DNA of 64,000 bases from Aphrophora alni. Its lineage: Eukaryota > Arthropoda > Insecta > Hemiptera > Aphrophoridae. The notes beneath the pieces were generated by a model that saw only the letters and a program-made list of their open reading frames with translations, ran no database searches and was not told where the DNA came from. The stretch spans positions 34,532,216 through 34,596,215 of the forward strand of contig OY740768.1 of NCBI GenBank assembly GCA_963513935.1, read 5' to 3'. This document shows, in pieces, positions 20,716-31,835 of the stretch; the first letter of the stretch is position 1, and each line of letters opens with the position of its first letter. The position numbers were made by a program, and so were the translations under genes.

Positions 20716-22414
20716 GTCAATAATAGTTGTACTCTATTTTGTATTAATGTGTAGTATTCTTTTATATTATTCATTATAAAATATACTAGTATGTATATAA
20801 CTACCGGACAACTACTGACAACAGAGGTAGAAGAAGAGACCACTTTCTTGCAGGATTTTTTAAAGATCAAACTCATTTATAATGTCCTCATACCAAAGTG
20901 TTTTTGTGGTTTTTGCCTCAATGTAAAGGAAGTGAGTTCAACCTTCCTTCAGAAATGTAGGTTTGTAGATAGTTTTTAACTCTTCTGAATCAGGAAAAAC
21001 TCCTATTATTAGGCATTTAACAAAATTATGTTAAGACAAATCTATGATTGATTTCAGTATTTTGTATTTTTACACCAGTTTTCTCAGTAATTACTTAAGA
21101 TGCAGTTCTGAAACCTATTTTTTTCAAATATTCCAGATTAAAAAAACATTTAACCACCAAATTTGTTTCTTAATTTGGGCCTCAGGAATTACTAAATTGT
21201 ATGGCTTCATTTCACTCTTAGAACAGAAATCAGAGTGAAATATTATGCTACCCATAATTCAAAATGAAGTCTTTTTGGACATATGTTTATATATATTATT
21301 TATATATATTATCCGCGCACAGGCGGGGATACTGACCACTATACTACGCCTGCATATCAGTATCCCCGCCTGTGCCACATAAAAGGTAAAATACAAATAC
21401 AGACTACATTTGACAGAAAATAAATAATATATAATATATAAAATATATGTAGTTTTAAGGCTATCAACAATGAATATGTTTATATATAGATTTTTTCCCT
21501 TATTTTTACCCCTGGAATCAGTTCCTGAACAAATAGTATGCAGTTTTGAACCATTCTGTATATATATAAAAGAGAATGTCCCGGCTAGTTTATAAACTTT
21601 CAGCTTGAACTTCTGGACCTAAAAACATGAATTATTTGTACTGAGTGTTGGAAGGTCCAAGATGTAAAATGTATTTTTCGAGATCTATATGAAATTTGAT
21701 GAACATGTTTGGTCCATATCATAAAAAATTTTGATGCCTTAGTATCAACAGACCAGGTGGTCAAGAGCTTTGTTGTTTGTGATTGTTTTTATATTTTCTT
21801 ATGGATTTTCTCAAGTCTCTTGGTGAGAATCTTGATATAAAGCATTATGATCTTGTAGTTTGATTATTCCTTTCACTACAACAATTCAAAATATATTTTC
21901 GTAACAATGCTGTCTTTTGGACCAATAAGGTGGTTGATATTTTGTTTGTATAATTATATTTTAATTTTACCACAAACTGGAAGATGGTATTAAACTTCAA
22001 CAACTTGGTTCTGGTCTACATTCCAATAAAAAAAAAAAATACACAATATTTCTGATAAACTTCTACTTTCTTGTCATTTATACTTAACTATTTGTATCGT
22101 AAATAGATAAATGTTTTTCATGTTTGCCATAGTGTGATATATTTTTACTATGTTTCTCCTTTTTATAGTTAGTGAACAAATTATACAGCACAGATTAGGG
22201 GATTCATAATTTTGTGTAATTTGTCTAAATTTCTATAATAATTTATGTACCTATAAAATTTTCTTTTTAAAATGTTCTATGTTTAGTATGGTTTGGAAAA
22301 ATATATTTAAAATTTACAGAATCTCTTTAAGATAATTTAGTTTGTCTTTTAAGTACAGATATTGGTAGGCCTGTGTAAAATAAGATCGGTATTAATTAGT
22401 GTTTTTGTTAACAG
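20716..22414. other. Non-coding stretch upstream of the first wdb exon
   Basis: No gene seen apart from the hairpin at 21317-21375. The final bases (TTTTTGTTAACAG) are a good splice acceptor for the exon at 22415, so this is intron or upstream gene DNA. Confidence 0.55.
21317..21375. repeat. Perfect 19-bp-stem hairpin, GC-rich
   Basis: Arms 21317-21335 (GCACAGGCGGGGATACTGA) and 21357-21375 are exact reverse complements with a 21-nt loop, in AT-rich surroundings. It could be a fold-back remnant or a small structured RNA. The loop phrase CCACTATACTACGCC has a tRNA-3'-half flavour, but no tRNA cloverleaf fits. Confidence 0.7.
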
Positions 22415-22592
22415 GGGAACAAGGCAGGAGTTGGAGCTGGCCAACAATTGTCTCCAGCAGGGGTACCGCCTCCTACTCAGATAAATAAACTCAAATTTGG
22501 CCCTCCTGGTTTAAAAAAAGATAAACGTCAGAGTTCTTCTAGGTTTAATATTAGTAAAAACAGAGAACTCCAAAAGTTACCACAGCTAAAAG
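22415..22592 (+). CDS. wdb: PP2A B56 regulatory subunit (widerborst-like), 5' exon
   Basis: The exon is bounded by a consensus acceptor (GTTAACAG) and donor (G|GTAAGTGC). It encodes about 59 residues starting [14 protein letters not shown], then [19 protein letters not shown] and QKLPQLK, and ends in phase 1. The KKDKRQxSSRF...NRELQKLP segment is the conserved stretch just before the B56 HEAT-like repeats in PPP2R5C-type proteins. The exon begins in phase 0, so at least one upstream coding exon exists that I could not find in the window. Its last base joins the exon at 53843 to make Asp (LPQLKD-APAAD). B56 proteins target the PP2A phosphatase to substrates carrying LxxIxE motifs; insect wdb is linked to planar polarity and insulin/clock signalling, by family knowledge. 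Confidence 0.9.
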
Positions 22593-23014
22593 GTAAGTGC
22601 AGATGATTTTATCTTATTCATGAACAAATTTTTGTGTTGATAACGAAATGTAAAGGTTCAACCCAAACCCAAAATATTAATTAGTAAAAATGTATTTTTT
22701 ATAATAAGTACAATATACAGGATGGTTTCCTGATTGGTACTTGGGGTGTTTACTGTATATTGATTTCAAAATAGGACTGAAACCGGTGAGAGCACGGAGA
22801 GGGGAGCGAAACCAGCGGCCAATCAGTTATAAGATTTCTGTACACTGTTGCCACAGCTGCGCTCTAGTCTCAGTTAACTGTTTACTGAGCTATCTCGTGA
22901 TCTGCTATTATAGTGGAGTTATAATTTATTCAGGACTAGTTGTGCTTAATAGTAGTGCTTTAAACAATTTGTTTCTCTTGTATCAGTACCTTAATATTGG
23001 TTTTGCCTATATGA

Positions 23015-24365
23015 ATGCAGAAAACCAAACAGTTTGAACATCCACGCATTCATGTTAAGTGTCTACATTATCAAAACGTAGGACCTGGTGTACCTTTGCA
23101 TACTCAAGCTAGGAAACTTGTTTGTGCTGCCAAAGAGTATTTCCTGCAGGAGAAAATAAACAATGAACCGCTTTTACCTGTCTCCAAGGTTGTTCTACAG
23201 ACTGCTGTAGCCCTGTGCATTAATAAGAATACTGTGGTAAAAATCTGTGTAGATAATAATAAAAATATTGACGAAGGAGGAAGTGGAACACACGACTGAT
23301 GAGAAAAAACTCCCACGTCAAAACCGTGTGACAAGGATGGACAATTTCCTAAAATTTGCCATTCGTCAAAATGTGTATGCATACTACAAACAAAAAGGGT
23401 GCCCTAACTGTCAATCGATCAAGGATACTGATTTATTTTTCGGCTGCAATTATTCTTTCTCGGTTATTTTAAAACAACTTGGGTTTAAGTACAAGTCAGT
23501 TGGAAAACGTAAAATTCTTCTTGAAAGGCCAGATGTTGTTGCATGGCAGTGTATGTTTCTTCGTCAAATGAAGAACATAAACCTAGATGAAGTCGTTTAG
23601 CTTGAAGAGACGTAAGTTAACACAAACCACTCTCAAAATACGGCCTGGACAGATGATTGAGTTCAAGGCACAATGTCCGTGCCTCTCGGAATAGGAGGAT
23701 GTCTGATACTGCTACATGCAGGTAGTTCAAAAGGATTTATTCCGAACTGTCTTCTGCTTTTTCCCTCTAAAAAAACCAGTGACTGCCATGAGGAGATTGA
23801 CTATGAAAAAGTTTTAGGCTGGTTTAAGAACAATCTTCTTCCAAATTTGAAAGAAAAGTCGACAATAGTGTTTGATAAAGCAAACTAACATTCAAAAATT
23901 TTAGACAGAGCCTCTACAATGTCGTCAAAAAAGAGTCTTATGGTAGCCACAGAAATTCAACATCCTTTTCGAAAAGGACTTGAAAAAGCAGAAATTTTGG
24001 AAATGGTAAATTTACACAAGCCTCGTTTTCCAAAGTATATTGTTGATGAGCTGGTCAAGGAACAAGGCCATAGTGTAGTTTGTTTACCTCCGTTCCATTG
24101 CCACTTCAACCTCATTGAGTTGATTTGGGGCCAAATTAAAGGATACGTTGTGAAAAACAACAAGACTTATACACTAACAGAAGTTACCAAACTAACCAAC
24201 GAAGAGATAAATTTAATAACAGAAGTGGATTGGGCAAAAGTTGTTTCACACACAAGGAAAACCTTTAGAGATGCATGGGAAAATAAAGGTCTCGTGGAAA
24301 CTGCGGTTGAAGAACTCATAATTTCCATTGAATATAATGTGGAAGTAATGGAGGATGTTCGTTAA
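23015..24365 (+). pseudogene. Tc1/mariner-IS630 type transposase relic
   Basis: The N-terminal part (23015-23299) is in one frame: THTQARKLVCAAKEYFLQ ... KIC..NNKNIDE. It resembles the helix-turn-helix end of an insect IS630-like family. The rest (23268-24365) is in another frame, so there is a frameshift near 23280. That frame has stops at 23598, 23613, 23658 and 23886. Catalytic sites have decayed: the expected LDETWVN is LEET-stop-VN (D to E), the second site reads VFDKAN-stop-HS, and the third is HFNLIELIWGQIKGYVVKNN, which keeps the Glu. The C-terminal 148 codons (23919-24365) are uninterrupted. The element probably begins near 22712 (CAGGATGG), but I could not find a matching right TIR. 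Not functional. Confidence 0.8.
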
Positions 24366-24904
24366 TTTCCTTTTATAGTTTGATACAAATTAATTTTTGG
24401 TGGATTGTTTTATTATTAACATCAGTTTCCACATTGCATACCTTCTGGAAGAAAATAGCTACCTTTTTGAAAATAAATGTACTTTAACATTATACAAATG
24501 TTGTCACTAGTACATATGTACAGAAATACAAAAATGAAAATATGGATGAAAGTTTCAACTTTACTTTGTCTCCACCCCCATCACAACATTTTCTCTTTGA
24601 AAGAGAGATTATAAATAAAAAGAGACCTTCTGCATGTCGTCAACTCGGTCTAGTGATCCTTGTAATTGTTCTTATTTAAAAAGTCACCTCTACCTAATCC
24701 ATTTGAGTCAAAATCTTATAATATTTGTAGTTTGTAATTTATTTAAATACAATTTTTAATAATGGAAGTTATTAATATAACCAAATCAGTTGTTCAATTA
24801 TGCTCCGACTAGCTCTAATTACACAATTTGGAAATGAAAATGAATTTATAGCCAATATTAAACTTGCAATAAAAGATGTTAGTACAAATGCATCAAAATG
24901 ATTT

Positions 24905-24953
<49 letters not shown>

Positions 24954-25469
24954 GAATTTAAAGTTACTTAAATTGTACAATGAATCATTTTTAATTAGTT
25001 TTAGTTGCAGCACAATGCTTTGACTATACATCTTATTTCCTCCTTTCTTCACACCATTGTTTTACCTTCTTTTAATTCTTCTTCCTTTCACAAAGATTCA
25101 CTTCATATTTTTAATTCTTACTACAAATTATGATTCTATTGTTTCTCTACGTAAATATTTATATACAAGGAAAATATGAAATGAAATGGGTATAAATACA
25201 ATTTTATGATAATGATTATTGGATTATGTGAATATTTTGATTAGATAATTTGTATTTAGAAATAAAAATTCTTTAATTCAATTATTTAATGGGTAGTGAA
25301 TGATAATTTATTTCAGGCGTAATGATACAATGTATTTCAGGCTACTATAAATTTTGTGTCATTACAATCACAAAATTTTTATTTTTTTAGCAATCTCTCC
25401 AAAGTAATTTTACTTCATCATACTGATATAGATTAATGATCTTCTTCAGGACTTTGTTCATTCAGAGGG
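24366..25469. other. Non-coding stretch with a long poly(A)
   Basis: No gene seen. A 41-base A run at 24911-24951 lies ~40 bp after an AATAAAAG. It could be the tail of a decayed retroposed sequence or an expanded simple repeat. Confidence 0.5.
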
Positions 25470-25715
25470 TCTTAAAAATTATATGTCTACCAAAATCTAG
25501 CAATCCCAAGGGGACCTAGCTGGATCTGCATCTTTTTTCCTAGTAGTCTTGGGTTAGATCCCTCTCTTTTATCTTTCCTATCTGGTCTCTCTTGACCAAC
25601 TCTTGTTATTTTCCAACCCTGATGCTTTAGAGTATTCGATAGCTGGTGGTTTTTATGTTTTGTTCTTTTTTTATAAGGCAAAGATGCCGAGGTTTTTTTG
25701 CCTTTAAACAACATA
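25470..25715 (-). repeat. Dispersed repeat R1, copy e (best-preserved full copy)
   Basis: Runs from AGCAATCCCAAGGGGACCTA through GCTGGATCTGCATC, TTGGGTTAGATCCCTCTC, CTTGACCAACTCTTG and TTCCAACCCTGATGC to TTTGCCTTTAAACAAC. GGGTTAGATCCC resembles a pol III B box, so R1 could be a tRNA-derived SINE read in this orientation. Confidence 0.85.
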
Positions 25716-25763
25716 GAAAAATAAATCTCTAGAAAAACTAACTTCCCTTCAGGTCACATACAG

Positions 25764-25830
25764 TAAAGTCCTGGTAATTTGAGCTAATGGGGCTGGCGTT
25801 TCCCCCTCGTTAGCATGTGTATACTAAAAA
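25764..25830 (+). repeat. Possible pogo-type terminal fragment
   Basis: CAGTAAAGTCCTGGTAATTT followed by GAGCTAATGGGG resembles, loosely, the terminus of the pogo/Tigger element at 62487 (GTCCGGCTAATCCGAAC). There is no second end nearby. Confidence 0.35.
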
Positions 25831-26329
25831 TATATAATTTATACAACTCCATTTCAAAATGGTATCATTTTGAATATTTTGTCGTCAAATTATGTTTTAA
25901 ATAATTAATTTTACAAAAAAGATACATAATTGTTTGCCTTTACAATTTTGAACATAATGATATCTTTGTGTTTTTTACGTATAACAGATAGAATAAGCAA
26001 AATATCATTATAAACTAATTGTGGAATTTTTGACAAACACTGCTTTCCCGTGGTCTTAAAAAATAGGAAACAAATTTGAGGTAAGAAGTTGTAGGCCAAA
26101 ATATCTACTTTAACTGTCATTAGAGCAATTAAGTTTATTTATACAATTATGCGAGTGCTTTTAGATGAGGCATTTTCATAAAATATTGATACAGCAAGTG
26201 ATAACCATATTATGTTCTCGCTTTTCAAAGTTTGTAAACAACGTTTAAGAATATTTTTAAACTTCATAACTTTGAATTTTATATTTTGTTTTCCTTGTTA
26301 CTCAAGGCCAAAAAATCTATTGGTGATCA

Positions 26330-26545
26330 TTGCTTTAAAAAAAGAAGAAGAAAACAGCATATAATAGAGAATACTAAACCCTTGAATACTGTAATAGCGG
26401 TAGGGTTCGAAAATAACAACAGTTAGTCAAGAGAGACCTGATAGGAAAGAGGAATTTAACCCAAGACTTCATGAAAGAGGTGAGACACAGCTAGGTTCTC
26501 TTGGGATTACCAAACCTGTACTTACTAAAGTGAACCTTGAGGTTG
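26330..26545 (+). repeat. Dispersed repeat R1, copy f
   Basis: Forward R1: GAATACTAAACCCTTGAATA, GTCAAGAGAGACCTGATAGG, TTTAACCCAAGACTTCATG, CAGCTAGGTTCTCTTGGGAT, ending with the GTACTTACTAAAGTGAACC block. It forms an inverted pair with copy e. Confidence 0.8.
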
Positions 26546-27689
26546 TTTTTGAAAAATTCTCTGGTGCTGTCCGATCATATCTAAAGAAATTAAAAGTATA
26601 TATATATATATATATATTATGTTTTGCAAGTGATTTAAAGAAATTGCACCAAAAGCATATATTATTTAATGCCTAGAACCAGAGCTTGTAAAAGGACTAA
26701 GTGATTGTTCATTTTAGAAATTAACAGGGTGATTTATTATTTTACTTTCTCGCATATAAGTAGTGTTGAGAAAGTTTTGTGATGGATCAAAAAACCTGTC
26801 CTGAGTTAGTTTTGACGTGAAATATCCATTTTGAAGTCTTCCAAGTCCAAAAATGTGGTTTTGGGAATGATGTTTGTCGTCAGTCTCTATCTGGCATCTG
26901 TGGTCTATCATCTGCTCTACAGAACAAACGAGTGGATTTTAATCAGATATTTGATATCTGACCGTTTCTTGAACTCTTTTTTTTATTTTATGGATAACTC
27001 AAAATTTATGGTATATGCCATAAGACAAAACGCACACAAAATCGGCTCTAACGATGTTGATCAAATTTGGCTAAACAAAATGTATTGGTCGCCAAATCTC
27101 AAAAAAATATCAGTTTGTGAATTATCTGTAAAAATCAAACAATCTGCCATAGAAAACATTGAGGTGTCATAAAAAAGGTAATTTCTTAACATTGACTGTA
27201 CCGATTTCATTCAAATTTGGATTAATGTGAAGTTAAATGACCCACACCATTTTGTAAAATTAGAAAAAATAGAAATTATCCATTAGGGAATAATTTCCAG
27301 AAAACGAAGCTTGACCGCTGTCATTTAAACTTGATTTGGACTTTTAATATTTAAACTTATGACGAGTATATGACACAAGTGACGCAAATTTAAACCTTAT
27401 TTAAGTATATACATATTGCTTAAAATAATCCGCAAAATCTACGAGTAACTACCGAACTGACATTTTTAGCAATGAATAGTATAATTTGGTTAATATTTTG
27501 ATTCTGAATGGGTGTATGAGAAAGTTTGTGCAAGTTTTATTTTTTATCCTTGTTGATGTAGTTATATTAATTTTTGGTAAATTAATATTTTCATATAGAA
27601 GTGTTTGAAAATAATGTCTTATTAAGAACTAACCAACTGATTGTCCCTTTTACTTACCCAGTAATCGAAAAAATTCTAATTCCATTTTT
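26546..27689. other. Non-coding stretch with decayed repeats
   Basis: Contains a TA microsatellite (about 26597-26616). The 113-codon ORF at 26831-27172 is hydrophobic only by AT bias and overlaps phrases typical of the decayed intronic repeats. No gene supported. Confidence 0.45.
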
Positions 27690-28091
27690 TGTCCGATCTT
27701 CACGTTTTATGGCCTCAGAAGACTGAAAAAGTGGTTTCAATGTTCGGACCATTCTTGTTGTTAGCACGATAGCGGCCACAAAAATTGAGATAGGAACATG
27801 AAATTTGGTATAGAGAACTGACTAGATTCAAAAAAATCTAAATGAAAATTCCAAAACACCGGGCATTTTCAAGGATTTTAGTTCCTATAACGAGTGTTAT
27901 TCTAACTTATACTAAATTAGTGTGTGTGTGTGTGTGTGTGTTGTATTATAAATTGGATAACAATTTGTAGATTTCAAATTATTTAATGGTATTCATCACA
28001 CATCTGTACAACAATAAAGAGCGAAGTTATTGTTAAAAGTGTATTTTCGAACACTGACCTACCAAAAAAATATGATATTATTTGTAAGATC
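27690..28091 (+). repeat. Left flank of dispersed repeat R2 (copy 1)
   Basis: Shares order and wording with 52800-53165: GATCTTCACGTT, ATGGCC, GACAGCGG/GATAGCGG, ATGAAATTTGGTATAG, GAGCGAAGTTATT and a CTGACCT block. A (GT)n run at about 27922-27940 is private to this copy. The minisatellite begins immediately after. Confidence 0.8.
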
Positions 28092-31000
28092 GTGGAGACA
28101 GATTCGAGTGGAGAGTTTTTAATATATATTATACACATCTTCTGCGAGGCTTGTTAGGGCTGAGAGACACTGATACGAGGGGGAAACTTTTTAATATATA
28201 TTATACACATCTTCTACGAGGCTCGTTGGGGCTGAGAGACACTGACGCGAGGGGAACCTTTTTAATATATATTAAACACATCTTCTTCTAGGCTCGTTAG
28301 GGCTGAGAGACACTGACACGAGTGGAGACTTTTTAATATATATTATACACATCTTCTACGAGGCTCGTTAGGGCTGAGAGACACTAATGGGAGAGGAGAC
28401 TTTATAATATATATTATACACATCTTCTACGAAACTCGTTAGGGCTGAGAGACACTAACGGGAGGGGAGACTTTATAATATATTTATACACATCTTCTGC
28501 GAGGCTGGTTAGGGCTGAGAGACACTGACGGGAGGGGAGACTTTATAATATATATTATACACATCTTCTACGAGGCTCGTTAGGGCTGAGAGACACTGAC
28601 GGGAGAGGAGACTTTATAATATATATTATACACTTCTTCTGCGAGGCTCGTTAGGGCAGAGAGACACTGACGGGAGGGGAGACTTTTTCATATATATATA
28701 TATATATTATTCACATCTTCTGCGAGGCTCGTTAGGGCTGAGAGACACTGACGGGAGGGGAGACTTTATAATATATTATTATACACATTTTCTACCAAGC
28801 TCGTTAGGGCAGAGAGACACTGACGGGAGGGGAGACTTTTTCATATATATATTATACACATCTTCTGCGAGGCTCGTTAGGGCTGAGAGACACTGACGGG
28901 AGTGGAGACTTTATAATATATATATTATACACATCTTCTGCGAGGCTCGTTAGGGCTGAGAGACACTGACGGGAGTGGAGACTTTATAATATATTATTAT
29001 ACACATCTTCTACCAAGCTCGTTAGGGCAGAGAGACACTGACGGGAGGGGAGACTTTATAATATATATTATACTCATCTTCTACCAAGCTCGTTAGGGCA
29101 GAGAGACACTGACGCGAGTGGAGACTTTTTAATATATATTATACACATTTTCTACGAGACTCGTTAGGGCAGAGAGACACTGACGGGAGGGGAGACTTTT
29201 TAATATATATTATACACATTTTCTACGAGACTCGTTAGGGCTGAGAGACACTGACGCGAGTGGAGACATTTTCATATATGTATTATACACATTTTCTACG
29301 AGACTCGTTAGGGCTGACAGACACTGACGCGAGTGGAGACTTTTTATGTAATATATATTATACACATTTTCTACGAGACTCGTTAGGACTGAGAGACACT
29401 GACGCGAGTGGAGGCTTTTTAATATATATTATACACATTTTCTACGAGACTCGTTAGGGCTGAGAGACACTGACGCGAGTGGAGACATTTTCATATATGT
29501 ATTATACACATTTTCTACGAGACTCGTCAGAGGCGAGAGACACTGACGCGAGTGGAGACTTTTTATGTAATATATATTATACACATTTTCTACGAGACTC
29601 GTTAGGGCTGAGAGACACTGACGCGAGTGGAGGCTTTTTAATATATATATTATACACATTTTCTACGAGACTCGTTAGAGGCGAGAGACACTGACGCGAG
29701 TGGAGACTTTTTAATATATATATATATTATACACATTTTCTACGAGACTCGTTAGAGGCGAGAGACATTGACGCGAGTGGAGACTTTTTAATATATATAT
29801 ATATTATACACATTTTCTACGAGACTCGATAGAGGCGAGAGACACTGACGCGAGTGGAGACTTTTTATGTAATATATATTATACACATTTTCTATGAGTC
29901 TCGTTAGGGCTGAGAGACACTGACGCGAGTGGAGGCTTTTTAATATATATTATACACATTTTCTACGAGACTCGTTAGAGGCGAGAGACACTGACGCGAG
30001 TGGAGACATTTTCATATATATATTATACACATTTTCTACGAGACTCGTTAGGGCTGAGAGACACTGACGCGAGTGGAGGCTTTTTATGTAATATATATTA
30101 TACACATTTTCTACGAGACTCGTTAGGGCTGAGAGACACTGACGCGAGTGGAGACATTTTCATATATGTATTATACACATTTTCTACGAGACTCGTTAGA
30201 GGCGAGAGACACTGACGCGAGTGGAGACTTTTTATGTAATATATATTATACACATTTTCTACGAGACTCGTTAGAGGCGAGAGACATTGACGCGAGTGGA
30301 GACTTTTTAATATATATATTATACACATTTTCTACGAGACTTGTTAGAGGCGAGAGACACTGACGCGAGTGGAGACTTTTTATGTAATATATATTATACA
30401 CATTTTCTACGAGACTCGTTAGAGGCGAGAGACACTGACGCGAGTGGAGACTTTTTATGTAATATATATTATACACATTTTCTACGAGACTCGTTAGAGG
30501 CGAGAGACACTGACGCGAGTGGAGACTTTTTAATATATATATTATACACATTTTCTACGAGACTCGTTAGAGGCGAGAGACATTGACGCGAGTGGAGACT
30601 TTTTAATATATATATTATACACATTTTCTACGAGACTTGTTAGAGGCGAGAGACACTGACGCGAGTGGAGACTTTTTATGTAATATATATTATACACATT
30701 TTCTTCGAGACTCGTTAGAGGCGAGAGACACTGACGCGAGTGGAGACTTTTTAATATATATATTATACACATTTTCTACGAGACTCGTTAGAGGCGAGAG
30801 ACACTGACGCGAGTGGAGACTTTTTATGTAATATATATTATACACATTTTCTACGAGACTCGTTAGAGGCGAGAGACATTGACGCGAGTGGAGACTTTTT
30901 AATATATATATTATACACATTTTCTACGAGACTCGTTAGAGGCGAGAGACACTGACGCGAGTGGAGACTTTTTATGTAATATATATTATACACATTTTCT

Positions 31001-31234
31001 ACGAGACTCGTTAGAGGCGAGAGACATTGACGCGAGTGGAGACTTTTTAATATATATATTATACACATTTTCTACGAGACTCGTTAGAGGCGAGAGACAC
31101 TGACGCGAGTGGAGACTTTTTAATATATATATATTATACACATTTTCTACGAGACTCGTTAGAGGCGAGAGACACTGACGCGAGTGGAGACTTTTTATGT
31201 AATATATATTATACACATTTTCTACGAGACTCGT
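28092..31234. repeat. 3.1-kb minisatellite, ~73-bp monomers in 148-bp dimers
   Basis: About 43 tandem copies of a unit containing TATTATACACAT, CTACGAGACTCGTTAG, GAGAGACACTGACGCGAGTG and GAGACTTTTT. Left copies (to ~29100) are diverged (TCTTCTGCGAGGCTCG, GACGGGAGGGGAGAC). The right third is highly uniform and alternates 73-bp (TTTTTAATATA) and 75-bp (TTTTTATGTAATATA) variants, giving a 148-bp higher-order period. All open frames here are repeat shadows. The array lies inside dispersed repeat R2. Confidence 0.97.
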
Positions 31235-31380
31235 TATTGCCTAGCGGACGTGAAGAAGATAGTGACACACACAATTATGAGATTCAGAAAACCTGTGTAA
31301 GAAATGTTTTAAACAAACTTACCCTACTGAATAAGACCCCTCGGTCTACCAATACGATTTAACATTTTCTACAAGAACCA
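31235..31380 (+). repeat. Right flank of dispersed repeat R2 (copy 1)
   Basis: Shares with 53255-53395 the blocks CCTAGC(G)GACGT, GATTCAGAAAACCTGT / GTTCAGAAAAACTGT, GTTTTAAACAA, ACTTACCC / CTTTACCCC and TCTACCAATACGATTT / TCTACCAATACAATTT. Confidence 0.8.
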
Positions 31381-31629
31381 AGAAACCAACTTTAGGGGAT
31401 CATTTAGAGCAGCCGGCCTCCGGGCCGTATCAATGTGTCACAGAAAGAAGAATCATGTTTTTTAGAGCTTTTAGACTTCACTCGATTCCTCTACGGAAGT
31501 TTTAAAATGCGCACGCTACATTTATAAGTAATTTCAAGGGCAGCGCGTGCTTAGACAAGCGAGTGAGATAGACAGTAACGCTATCTCTTAGCAACAAGCG
31601 GAAATACTCTATTATTTTTGTTGAGAACA

Positions 31630-31745
31630 ATAGAATCTTCCACGCGCTTCGAATCCAGACTAGAACCTTCCTTATCGATATAAAAGGAGTGCGTCGGCGT
31701 GACGTGAGTCAGTTGAGTCGAGTAATCGAAGCGATACGGTCGAAG
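31630..31745 (+). promoter_or_regulatory. Heat-shock-like core promoter (HSEs, TATA, Inr, DPE)
   Basis: Inverted GAA/TTC pairs occur at 31630-31641 (AGAATCTTCC), 31648-31653 (TTCGAA) and 31661-31671 (TAGAACCTTCC); this GAAnnTTC arrangement is that of heat-shock elements. TATAAAAGG is at 31679-31687. The arthropod initiator TCAGTT is at 31709-31714, putting A+1 at 31711, about 31 bp after the TATA start. GGTCG at 31738-31742 matches the DPE consensus RGWYV at exactly +28 to +32. The spacing of all three core elements is what established insect promoters require. Activity is inferred only. Confidence 0.65.
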
Positions 31746-31760
31746 AAGGATTTTAGTTGT

Positions 31761-31835
31761 ATGCGAAGCCTATTTGCTAAATATGGTGCTAGTTTGGTAG
31801 CACCTATTTATGTGAGCAGATGTTTTCCGTCGTGA
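31761..31835 (+). CDS. 24-codon ORF behind the heat-shock-like promoter
   Basis: The first ATG after the inferred start site (50-nt leader) opens a 24-residue frame, MRSLFAKYGASLV ... CFPS, ending TGA at 31833-31835. AATAAA follows at 31837-31842. It also spans a short hairpin (GGTGCTA / TAGCACC). I do not recognise the peptide. Together with the promoter it looks like a complete mini-transcription unit, or the U3-R segment of an LTR captured inside the element. Coding status is doubtful. Confidence 0.3.
   Translation: MRSLFAKYGASLVAPIYVSRCFPS

Noticed and set aside
21321..21356. Possible tRNA gene around GGCGGGGATACTGACCACTA
   Set aside because: Cannot be folded into a cloverleaf with an anticodon arm and B box; better explained as a hairpin.
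26831..27172. 113-codon ORF with hydrophobic stretches resembling a membrane protein
   Set aside because: Sequence matches the decayed intronic repeat wording and has AT-driven Ile/Tyr/Phe composition; no family recognised.
29260..31216. Many 65-101 codon ORFs on both strands
   Set aside because: All are reading-frame shadows of the minisatellite; the peptides repeat with the DNA period and lie on both strands.
28092..31234. Possible CRISPR-like array
   Set aside because: Units are contiguous tandem monomers without unique spacers, and the window is eukaryotic.
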